Assembly (NCBI RefSeq): GCF_006385805.1
Contig: NZ_VFSG01000003.1
Coordinates: forward strand, 62,001 to 126,000
Length of the DNA: 64,000 bases
Source: Streptococcus xiaochunlingii
GTDB taxonomy: Bacteria; Bacillota; Bacilli; Lactobacillales; Streptococcaceae
Direction of reading: 5' to 3'
The notes under the pieces were generated by a model. It was not told the origin of the DNA. It was given only the letters and a program-made list of their open reading frames with translations, and did not search any database. Below, in pieces: positions 8,935 through 16,284 of this stretch. The position numbers and the translations under genes were made by a program. Position 1 is the first letter of the stretch, and every line of letters begins with the position of its first letter.

Positions 8935-8957
8935 GCATTCAATACGGATTAATACAG

Positions 8958-9053
8958 AAGAAAAACGCTGATTTCAAGCGTTTTTTCTTTTTGCCAAATG
9001 CGATATATTGCACTGTATTTCAATTCAAACTCTACCTTTTTCTCTACCTTTTT
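8958..9053 (+). repeat. Direct repeat S1: rpmG terminator plus att-like site (left boundary)
   Basis: The copy begins with the rpmG terminator stem AACGCT/AGCGTT followed by T6. It runs through TTTTTGCCAAATGCGATATA to ACTCTACCTTTTTCTCTACC. Bases 8958-9041 recur almost unchanged (2 differences) at 35596-35680. The last part (9027-9053) recurs at 22052-22078 with one mismatch, and a middle part recurs near 33810-33875. This is the expected signature of an attachment site for tyrosine integrases at the 3' end of rpmG. Confidence 0.75.
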
Positions 9054-9114
9054 CATACCTAGTTTAGCTATGTTTTTAATCAATAGTATATAATATAAAA
9101 AAGGAGAAACAATC

Positions 9115-9399
9115 GTGAAAAAGAAAGCTAATATATCTGAAGACAAGATTTATCGTTACACACTGTCTCGAACTTGGGACTCTACAAAACCTACAGTTTT
9201 ATTTATTGGATTAAACCCTTCAATAGCAGATGAAAATATTGATGATCCTACAATTACTAGATGCATAAATTTTGCAAAAGATTGGGGATATGGAACTTTA
9301 CTTATGGCTAATTTATTTGCTTTTAGAACTACTTATCCGAAAGAAATATATTTAATTGATGATCCTAATAGATTTAACTATATGGCAACCAACTTCTAA
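9115..9399 (+). pseudogene. Truncated DUF1643 protein
   Basis: The GTG start has AAAAGGAG upstream. The 94 residues contain the DUF1643 N-terminal signature: YRYTLSRTWD, VLFIGLNPSIADE, DDPTITRCINFAKDWGYG and LMANLFAFRTTYP. Complete members are about 150-170 residues long, so roughly the last 40% is missing and the frame stops after NYMATNF. The family function is unknown. It lies directly inside the left att-like repeat, where element ends often break genes. Confidence 0.75.
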
Positions 9400-9569
9400 A
9401 AGTGCTATTTTCTATTGTCGATAGAGTTTGCCTATATTCCAAAGTAAGCACATCGAGAGGTTTTTCTATTGCTTTATTGACATAAAATTGTACCTCTACT
9501 CTATTCCTTATATTTTTCTATCATCTTTTGTGATACAATAGTATCAATTTATTTCTAGGAGGATAAGAT

Positions 9570-10607
9570 ATGATTTCTACTATTGGTATTGTGAGCTTGT
9601 CTAGTGGCATTATCGGAGAGGACTTTGTCAAACACGAAATGGACTTGGGTGTCCAACGTCTCAAGGACTTGGGACTCAAGCCTATCTTTTTACCTCATTC
9701 ACTAAAAGGCTTAGACTTTGTAAAAGAACATCCTGAAGCTCGTGCAGAGGATTTGATTCAAGCCTTTTCTGATGATAGTATCGATATGATCCTATGTGCC
9801 ATCGGTGGAGACGATACCTATCGCTTGCTACCCTACCTCTTTGAAAATGACCAACTACAAAAGGTTATCAAACAAAAGATTTTTCTTGGCTTCTCGGATA
9901 CAACCATGAACCACCTCATGTTGCATAAGCTAGGGGTCAAGACTTTTTATGGTCAATCATTTTTAGCAGACATTTGTGAGTTAGATAAAGAAATGTTGCC
10001 ATATAGCCTCCACTACTTCAAAGAATTGATTGAGACTGGAAAAATCTCAGAAATTCGCCCTAGTGACGTTTGGTATGAGGAAAGAACTGACTTCAGTCCC
10101 AAGGCTCTGGGAACACCTCGTGTCAGCCATGCAAATACAGGTTTTGACTTGTTACAAGGCAATGCTCAGTTTGAGGGAGAAATCCTCGGCGGTTGCCTCG
10201 AATCCCTCTACGATATCTTTGACAATTCTCTACACGCAGATAGCACAGACCTCTGCCAAAAATACAAACTTTTCCCTGACTTGTCAGACTGGGAAGGAAA
10301 AATCCTCTTGCTAGAAACAAGCGAAGAAAAGCCTGAACCTGATGATTTCAAAAAAATGTTGCAAACTTTAAAAGAAACTGGGATATTTGAAGTCATCAGT
10401 GGACTCTTGGTCGGAAAACCTATGGATGAAACCTTCTATGACGACTATAAGGAGGCACTATTGGATATCATTGATAGCAATATCCCGATTGTCTATAATC
10501 TAAACGTTGGCCATGCCACACCAAGAGCCATTGTTCCCTTTGGAGTCCACGCGTATGTAGACGCCACGGAGCAAGTCATTCGCTTTGACTATCACAAAGA
10601 AAGCTGA
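9570..10607 (+). CDS. S66 family peptidase (LD-carboxypeptidase/MccF-like)
   Basis: This 345-residue cytosolic serine peptidase belongs to MEROPS family S66. Members cleave the LD bond of muropeptides during cell-wall recycling, or (MccF) give immunity to microcin C by cutting its amide bond. Visible features are the CAIGGDDTYRLLPYL segment, the nucleophile Ser109 in LGFSDTTMNHL, the LLLETSEE segment with the candidate Glu, and the catalytic His in NVGHATPR. Length and motifs are complete. A good AGGAGG precedes the ATG. It is a single gene with its own terminator. Location in the accessory region hints at immunity or defence, but this is inference. Confidence 0.88.
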   Translation: MISTIGIVSLSSGIIGEDFVKHEMDLGVQRLKDLGLKPIFLPHSLKGLDFVKEHPEARAEDLIQAFSDDSIDMILCAIGGDDTYRLLPYLFENDQLQKVIKQKIFLGFSDTTMNHLMLHKLGVKTFYGQSFLADICELDKEMLPYSLHYFKELIETGKISEIRPSDVWYEERTDFSPKALGTPRVSHANTGFDLLQGNAQFEGEILGGCLESLYDIFDNSLHADSTDLCQKYKLFPDLSDWEGKILLLETSEEKPEPDDFKKMLQTLKETGIFEVISGLLVGKPMDETFYDDYKEALLDIIDSNIPIVYNLNVGHATPRAIVPFGVHAYVDATEQVIRFDYHKES

Positions 10608-10665
10608 GAGGAATTTCTCAGCTTTTTTCTGTATTCTCAAACAATCAATATCTGATTGTTTTTTC
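10601..10665 (+). terminator. Two tandem terminators after the S66 gene
   Basis: AGCTGAG/CTCAGCT (10602-10608/10617-10623) is followed by T6. Then AACAATCA/TGATTGTT (10640-10647/10653-10660) is followed by T4. Confidence 0.8.
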
Positions 10666-11157
10666 TTTTTTTAACAGTTAGTCTCCTTTTGAATAATAAA
10701 AATAACTCATGAATTATATCTTTAACGGAATGAAACTCCCAACAACAATTCCTACAATTCTAGGATATTCATCATATGAAAGAAAGACTTAATTTAAGAT
10801 TCCTTAAGCCTTGTTATACATAGAAATGTTGATTTTAAAAGATTTAGTCTGCGACATAATTAACAATTTTTAGATGTATTACACTATATTGGACAGTAAA
10901 TGGACAGTGACAGAGTGTTTGAAGGAGAGAGGAAGAGGCCTAAGGGTCTCTTTTATGTAATTACTTTCAGTATTCTAAATAATAATAAATCAATTTCAGA
11001 AATTTTTGAACGTAATATAGTCAGAGTCTATAAAATGAATCTTTCTAAGTTTTTAAAAACTAGTTTTTGTATATTACATAACTTTTTGTTTGATCATCAT
11101 TTTATTGAATTATATTTTGATATAATTAATGAAATAAGATAATAAAAGGTAGAAAAT
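10666..11157. other. AT-rich spacer
   Basis: This stretch of about 490 bp has no gene I can support. TGGACAGT is repeated at about 10889 and 10900. A weak hairpin AGAGGCC...GGGTCTCT lies at about 10930-10953. An extended -10 (TGATATAAT, 11118-11126) just upstream of the next gene is its likely promoter. Confidence 0.5.
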
Positions 11158-12540
11158 ATGCAGAAGATAAAAGAGAGTACTGCTTTTGAAAAAATTCCTG
11201 AGATTTCAAAAAAAATAGAAGAAGTGAAAATCACCTCTTTCTATATGTTGAGCACAGATTTATATAAGATAGACAACAATAAACTAATAGAGATAATTAC
11301 TAAAAAATTTGAAAATCATCCGGCTACGATTATGACACTAATAGGTACAAAAAATAATACTCTTTTAAAAAAGAAATATAAACCATGGAAAATTCCCAAA
11401 GAGTTGCAACATTTAAAAAACAAAGTGGATGAGAAAACTAATTATTATTTAGACTTATATTTTGCAAGATTAGAAAAAGGGAAACAGAATTGTTTATTTA
11501 GTGCTAGATCTATTCAATTTATTAAATTTGTTTTTGCTCCTTTAATAGAAGTGGATAGTGAGGAAGAATTACATTTTTTCTTTGTGACACTCACTGTTTT
11601 TCAAAACGGATCAATAGTTATCGAATTATTTGAAGATTTAAGATCATCATTCTATAGATTTGACTTTTTTTATCCAATTACAATGATGAGATGGCAAATA
11701 TTTCCTGATTTTGAAAAGTGTGATAGAGAGTATTCTTTAAATACTAATCATCAACTTGATGATATATTGAAGTATATAAAAAAAGAGCTCTCATCAATAA
11801 ATGGGGGATTGAAGTTAACGGAATGTATATTTTGTTTACATTTTGTCACAAATATGGAGCAGATGAATAAAATGGAGTTTTTTAAAGATGATAAATTGTA
11901 TACTTGGATGGTTAATGCTCCCTACAACAAGAATAATGTATCTTCAAAATCTAGATCAAAAAATTATCTAACAAACTATTATGATTTAACTAATATCAAT
12001 TACATAAATAAGGGGAGAAATTATATCATATGGTCTAATGATAATTCTAATAATTTTGAAAAAAATTTTTTGAGACAAGCCAGTTTCTTTTTATCTTCAG
12101 CAATTCCATTCTTTCAGCTAGTTTGTCTAGATGAAACCATTATGGATGGACTGGACAAATTCCAACTTTCAAATGATAAACAACTAATAAAATTTAACGA
12201 GTGGGTTCACGGTTATAAACGATCTTTTCTATATATCTATCGAATAAATCATATTGCTATTTTTGATTTATTTAATCATTTAAAAGAAAGTTCTTATTTC
12301 AAGCATGATGAATATATAGAAAAAATTAAGCAGGAGGAATACGATTTGTTAAAGGATAGAAATCAATTTAATGAGTTGCAGAAGAATAGAGTTATGGAAA
12401 TTATACTTTTCTTCGTTAGTTTGGTCTCTGTTTTACAAGTTGTAGATATATTTACTAAAAGTAAAAAAATATTATTGATAAGTGCTCTACTTACTATAAT
12501 TTTGTCGGTTAGTATGCTTATTTACAGAAACCGTAAATGA
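11158..12540 (+). CDS. Unrecognised protein with two C-terminal membrane helices
   Basis: I do not recognise this 460-residue protein. It is rich in Lys, Asn, Phe and Ile and very AT-rich at DNA level. The first about 390 residues look soluble with no signal peptide. Residues about 385-410 are a charged helix (HDEYIEKIKQEEYDLLKDRN). Two membrane helices follow (about 412-432, MEIILFFVSLVSVLQVVDIF, and 438-456), and the protein ends in RNRK. A large cytosolic domain, a stalk helix and two terminal helices recall CorA-like topology, but no GMN motif is present. AAAAGGTAG precedes the ATG. It stands alone with its own terminator in an island with defence genes, so a membrane-acting effector is one possibility. 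Confidence 0.7.
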   Translation: MQKIKESTAFEKIPEISKKIEEVKITSFYMLSTDLYKIDNNKLIEIITKKFENHPATIMTLIGTKNNTLLKKKYKPWKIPKELQHLKNKVDEKTNYYLDLYFARLEKGKQNCLFSARSIQFIKFVFAPLIEVDSEEELHFFFVTLTVFQNGSIVIELFEDLRSSFYRFDFFYPITMMRWQIFPDFEKCDREYSLNTNHQLDDILKYIKKELSSINGGLKLTECIFCLHFVTNMEQMNKMEFFKDDKLYTWMVNAPYNKNNVSSKSRSKNYLTNYYDLTNINYINKGRNYIIWSNDNSNNFEKNFLRQASFFLSSAIPFFQLVCLDETIMDGLDKFQLSNDKQLIKFNEWVHGYKRSFLYIYRINHIAIFDLFNHLKESSYFKHDEYIEKIKQEEYDLLKDRNQFNELQKNRVMEIILFFVSLVSVLQVVDIFTKSKKILLISALLTIILSVSMLIYRNRK

Positions 12541-12571
12541 TATTTAAAATTTGATAAAATAAATGTAAATG

Positions 12572-12612
12572 GCATCCGAACAGTTGATTTGTATAACTGT
12601 TCAGATGCTTTT
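12572..12612 (+). terminator. Terminator of the 460-residue protein gene
   Basis: The 14-bp stem GCATCCGAACAGTT/AACTGTTCAGATGC has one mismatch and is followed by TTTTC. Confidence 0.75.
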
Positions 12613-12745
12613 CAATTTCTATCAATATTTTTTCGAATATGACATATTGTACTTGATTATGAATTCTGCCTTATTTTTAAAAAATGATTTGGTATTAATT
12701 TTAATTAGAGTAATATTAAAAATAATTATTTCTTTATGAAGATTG

Positions 12746-13132
12746 TTACTTTATCCGTATTTTCTGATATAAGATTAATGCTATATTACTTAAATAATGT
12801 ACTCCAAATATAATTACAAATAGGTATAGAGGAGAAAAAAGTTGGATTTCTAAATAATTAAAGCTATATAAAACTGTGACGATTAAAAATAAGTTAAGAT
12901 CAATTACAGATTCAACATAGTGACCTTTTAACGTAGGCTTAATCTTTTTATGACGTAAATTAAAGTACAAATTTAAGAAATCGGGAAGTTTTTTTAAAAA
13001 TGTTGGTACAAAAATTGGTAAAGATAGTTTTATTATTTCAAATGTATTATCATAGCTTGAAACCACTAACAAAGTGATCAAACAAGAATTTAGATTTAGA
13101 AACTTTTCAAACTTTAAGAAGCGCGATTTCAT
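12746..13132 (-). CDS. Small membrane protein of unknown function
   Basis: This 128-residue hydrophobic protein begins MKSRFLKFEKFLNLNSCLIT. It has about four hydrophobic segments separated by a basic loop (NLRHKKIKPTLKGHYVES). No known family is recognised. The frame is open 26 codons further upstream without a start that has a ribosome binding site. GAGGAAGG is instead followed by an 11-codon ORF (MFVLSFLMSGT) whose stop overlaps this ATG (ATGA), which suggests either translational coupling or a frameshifted N-terminus. It lies downstream of the ABC exporter on the same strand and may be its immunity or accessory protein. Confidence 0.5.
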   Translation of the reverse strand: MKSRFLKFEKFLNLNSCLITLLVVSSYDNTFEIIKLSLPIFVPTFLKKLPDFLNLYFNLRHKKIKPTLKGHYVESVIDLNLFLIVTVLYSFNYLEIQLFSPLYLFVIIFGVHYLSNIALILYQKIRIK

Positions 13133-13224
13133 GTCCCCGACATCAAAAAAGAAAGGACAAACATATCCTTCCTCGTTGTTAAAATTTTCGTCCCCCACTA
13201 CAGTTAACAAACATATTAAGATTA

Positions 13225-13264
13225 GTAGTGAGGAAGTTTCCGACTGGAGAGAGTACTCACTACT
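13225..13264 (-). terminator. Hairpin between ABC exporter gene and small membrane protein gene
   Basis: A 9-bp perfect stem AGTAGTGAG/CTCACTACT has a 22-nt loop and no long T-run. It may be an attenuator or processing hairpin. Confidence 0.4.
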
Positions 13265-13285
13265 TTATCTTATCATGAAAATAAT

Positions 13286-14860
13286 TCAATTTTTTCTTAG
13301 TTCAATGACTTGATCATATCGACTTTCATTATCAATATGGTGAGCGATTTCTAACACCATCATCGGTAGTGAGAAAATCAAGTCTCGAACCATCTGGCTA
13401 TTTTCTACGTCAAGAGCTGCAGTTACCTCATCTGCTAATAAAATATCCTTTTTACGAAGAAGGAAGCGGGCTAGTTCAATCCGGACCCGTTGTCCGCCTG
13501 AAATATTTTCTCCGTTATTAGTGATTACAAAATCAAGTCCATCAGTTAGTTCATGGTCGAGTTTGACCTGTCTCAAAACAGTCTCCAATTCTTGATCTGA
13601 AAAATCTTGTCCCAAACTAAGATTGTAGCGAACAGTATCATTAAAGAGGAAAGGATGCTGACTGATGATACCTACCTGACGAATAAAATAACTTGTTTTT
13701 GCTCCATCCCTTGTCCGACAAGTAATCATCCCATCATCCGCCTTTTCTTCCCCTGTGATCATTCGAAAGAGGGTTGATTTCCCACAACCACTTGGCCCTT
13801 TGATGAGGACTTTTTCGCCTTGTTGAATGGCTAGATTAAGATCGCGTATAATCTCTCTACCGTTATAAGATTTACTTAAATGAGAAATTTCTAGTTCTTC
13901 TACTTGTGAGATCGAATGATTGTCCGATTCACTATCATCTGCTCGATTTAAAATTCCGAAAATCTTTTCTGCCGTTGTTTTGGCTCCTTGTACTTCAACC
14001 ACATCATACATGATATTTTGTATAGGACCTACCAGTTGACCAGCGGCAATATACATTGCAACCAGGCTAGCCACTGAAACATGATGACCATGCATGGCAA
14101 GGAAGAACCCCAATACCAAGGGGAGTACTTGGCTAAGAAAGACCATGAAACCATTACAAAAGAAAACAATATTATGGGTAAAAACAAACTTTTGAATGGC
14201 TCGTTGATAACGAAGATTGATATTCCAGACGCGCTGAGAATTTTCAGGCAAGGCTTGATTCATCCGCAAGGTTTGAGCCCCTCGAATACTATCAGAGATT
14301 TGGTTATGAACGGCTGTTCTTCCCTGAGACATTTCATCCCCTGAATTCTTTAGCTTATTATTCATTAAGAATTGTGGAATGGGACGTAAGATCGTGAAGA
14401 AAACAAAGATAGAACCCAATAAAACATTTTGGGCAATGATATAGATCGCCGTAATCAGCGCTCCAAATCCCCAACATGAAATAGTCATATAGCGTTCAAA
14501 AAAGTTATCTCCTAAAAATTCCATATCCTGTGTCAGCATGGTAATCTTTTCATCTTCACTATATTCCCTGTCTTCCATTAACTTATGAAACAATGCCGTT
14601 CGGATATTCATGTGAATTTCACGTCGAAAGACATTATTTGCATGATTACAAAATAACATTAGACTATACAAAGCGAAATAGACAGAAAAACCAAAGAGGG
14701 CAAATTTCCAAATAGAGGAATAGGTAAGGTTATTTTGATCTATCGATAGTGCTTTGGCAACAACCAAGGGTTGCCCCAAAGCGAGACCCCCATTTGCCAG
14801 TGCACCAATAATGGTTAGGTATTTTGTTTTTTTATCAAGATATTTAAAGATATGAATCAT
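13286..14860 (-). CDS. ABC exporter (fused permease and ATPase)
   Basis: This 524-residue half-transporter has a six-helix transmembrane domain (residues 1 to about 300) fused to an ATPase domain (about 315-524). It shows Walker A GPSGCGKST, signature ISGGQRVRIELAR and Walker B ILLADEVTAALD. There is no N-terminal C39 peptidase domain, so it does not cleave a leader itself. Such exporters carry peptides, drugs or lipids. It follows a short ORF resembling the N-terminus of a RiPP maturase, in the same transcript, which favours peptide export. The transcript has a strong promoter with a palindromic operator. The fold is certain and the substrate is inference. Confidence 0.88.
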   Translation of the reverse strand: MIHIFKYLDKKTKYLTIIGALANGGLALGQPLVVAKALSIDQNNLTYSSIWKFALFGFSVYFALYSLMLFCNHANNVFRREIHMNIRTALFHKLMEDREYSEDEKITMLTQDMEFLGDNFFERYMTISCWGFGALITAIYIIAQNVLLGSIFVFFTILRPIPQFLMNNKLKNSGDEMSQGRTAVHNQISDSIRGAQTLRMNQALPENSQRVWNINLRYQRAIQKFVFTHNIVFFCNGFMVFLSQVLPLVLGFFLAMHGHHVSVASLVAMYIAAGQLVGPIQNIMYDVVEVQGAKTTAEKIFGILNRADDSESDNHSISQVEELEISHLSKSYNGREIIRDLNLAIQQGEKVLIKGPSGCGKSTLFRMITGEEKADDGMITCRTRDGAKTSYFIRQVGIISQHPFLFNDTVRYNLSLGQDFSDQELETVLRQVKLDHELTDGLDFVITNNGENISGGQRVRIELARFLLRKKDILLADEVTAALDVENSQMVRDLIFSLPMMVLEIAHHIDNESRYDQVIELRKN

Positions 14861-14920
14861 AAGTTTCTCCTAGAAAAAATAGAGAGGCTAGCACACCTCT
14901 CTGTAATTTAGAAACATTAT

Positions 14921-15097
14921 TTACAATAATTGCAAATTCTGCTCAAGATAACTATAATAATCTCTTGCTATCTCTTTATTATGAGAGATCACTTCTTCCA
15001 ATTCTTTTGTTATAAAAAAAGAATGATTATTTTTAGTATTAAAATAGACCGTACCTGAATCAAGTTTATGACTTAATACATATCGTGATAATTGCAT
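14921..15097 (-). CDS. Short ORF resembling the N-terminus of a radical-SAM peptide maturase
   Basis: This 58-residue ORF has AGGTG upstream of its ATG. The N-terminus MQLSRYVLSHKLDSGTVYFN resembles the first 30 residues of SPASM-type radical SAM enzymes that modify ribosomal peptides, which typically start with LSKY...NG..ILFNTLNG. The rest of such an enzyme (about 350 more residues with CxxxCxxC) is absent, so this is either a truncated remnant or a free-standing small protein. No cysteine is present, so it is not a lanthipeptide precursor. It is the first gene of the ABC exporter operon. Confidence 0.5.
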   Translation of the reverse strand: MQLSRYVLSHKLDSGTVYFNTKNNHSFFITKELEEVISHNKEIARDYYSYLEQNLQLL

Positions 15098-15137
15098 ATT
15101 ATCACCTCTATTTCTTTGTGAATTATTTTACATATTC

Positions 15138-15201
15138 ATTATACATCTAAGAACAAGTCTTTGTCAACGAATATTCAAAAGATTGAAAAGTTTAAACTTT
15201 T
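15138..15201 (-). promoter_or_regulatory. Promoter and palindromic operator of the ABC exporter operon
   Basis: On the minus strand TTGACA (15167-15162), an 18-bp spacer and TATAAT (15143-15138) form a consensus promoter. A perfect 16-bp palindrome AAAAGTTTAAACTTTT lies at 15186-15201, upstream of the -35, and is a likely regulator site. Confidence 0.8.
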
Positions 15202-15299
15202 AATGATATTCTGAGTTTTCCCCCGTAAGTATTCATCTCATCCATCACAATAAAAGGTTACTGTTGGAAACATATAGGAGATTAGAAACTATGGTATAC

Positions 15300-15330
15300 T
15301 AGTGATAATAAATAGTTATCGGTAGGAGAA
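15300..15330 (+). repeat. Perfect 31-bp inverted repeat, left copy (leader of ATP-grasp gene)
   Basis: It begins TAGTGATAATAAATAGTTAT and ends CGGTAGGAGAA, so it contains the ribosome binding site. It is identical to the minus strand of 18569-18599. A core GATAA-N7-TTATC is itself an inverted repeat. A -10-like TATACT (15295-15300) preceded by TGG overlaps its outer edge. Confidence 0.9.
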
Positions 15331-15333
15331 ATT

Positions 15334-16284
15334 ATGAGATTAATAATAATTTTAAATGTCAACTCAGATTCATCCATTCAAACAAAAATTATCGAAAATA
15401 GAGAATACACTCGCAATGAATTGAGAGATATTCTCCATAAAAGTTTTTCTAAATTTATTGATGAAATCATATTTTACGATAATTTTGAGAGATTCAAAAG
15501 AAGTGTTTTTAATCACCTAGACGATTTTGTGTTAAATTTTGATTTTGGCTATAACAGTCGAATTAGAAACATGAGTGTCCCAGCATTTTGTGAAAATTAT
15601 AAAATTAAATATTTCAACCCAGACCCATACGTACAAGTTTTATGTCAAGATAAATTTATGACAGAGAAATTTGCAGAAAATTTTGGTATAAAAGTCCCAA
15701 AAAGTTTGTTAGTATTTGCTCATTCATACAATAAAGACATTCTAGCGAACTTTGAATATCCAATTATTATTAAACCAAACTATGAATCAGAATCAATAGG
15801 AATTACTCAAAACTCTATTGTTGAAAATATGGAACAGGCAGATATAGCACTCAAGCAATTAATGAAGGACTTTGATGGTATTTTAGTAGAAGAATACATC
15901 GAAGGAAGAGAAGTAGCAATTACTATTCTGGAAAATGAAGGAGAGTTATTTTTTGAAGAAGTTGAACTTATTTTTCCAGAATCTAATGAATTCAAGTATC
16001 AGGCTTATACTTCAGAAATTAAACAAAAAATCGGTATAGAAATCGAAAAAAGTTGCTATTTAAGTGATAAAGATATTATCAACTTAAAGCAACTTTATAA
16101 GAACTTGTCTCCAAATAAATTGATACGAGTAGATGGTCGAATAAAAAATGAAGAATTTTATCTAATAGAGATCAATGCCAACCCTGGGTTGTATACAAAA
16201 TCTATTGTACCTAAAACATTCAATATAAATGGCTTTACGTACGATGAAATGATAAAAACACTCTTTACTCATCATTTAAATTAA
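15334..16284 (+). CDS. ATP-grasp ligase (D-Ala-D-Ala ligase-like)
   Basis: This 316-residue enzyme has the ATP-grasp fold, which forms amide or ester bonds through an acyl-phosphate. It shows the central lysine and phosphate loop region (YPIIIKPNYESESIGIT), the ATP-binding VEEYIEGREVAITIL, and the C-terminal magnesium site RVDGRIKNEEFYLIEINANPG. The last motif is typical of D-alanine-D-alanine ligases and related carboxylate-amine ligases. True Ddl motifs are only partly kept, and the gene is not near cell-wall genes, so the substrate is unknown. Its last 9 bases overlap the end of the convergent STAND gene. The leader is one copy of the inverted repeat. Confidence 0.82.
   Translation: MRLIIILNVNSDSSIQTKIIENREYTRNELRDILHKSFSKFIDEIIFYDNFERFKRSVFNHLDDFVLNFDFGYNSRIRNMSVPAFCENYKIKYFNPDPYVQVLCQDKFMTEKFAENFGIKVPKSLLVFAHSYNKDILANFEYPIIIKPNYESESIGITQNSIVENMEQADIALKQLMKDFDGILVEEYIEGREVAITILENEGELFFEEVELIFPESNEFKYQAYTSEIKQKIGIEIEKSCYLSDKDIINLKQLYKNLSPNKLIRVDGRIKNEEFYLIEINANPGLYTKSIVPKTFNINGFTYDEMIKTLFTHHLN

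Noticed and set aside
10900..11142. 80-codon frame upstream of the unknown 460-aa gene
   Set aside because: No ribosome binding site, very AT-rich, and it runs through the promoter of the next gene.
12746..13210. Longer version of the small membrane protein starting at 13210
   Set aside because: No start with a ribosome binding site in that part; the ATG at 13132 is coupled to a short upstream ORF instead.
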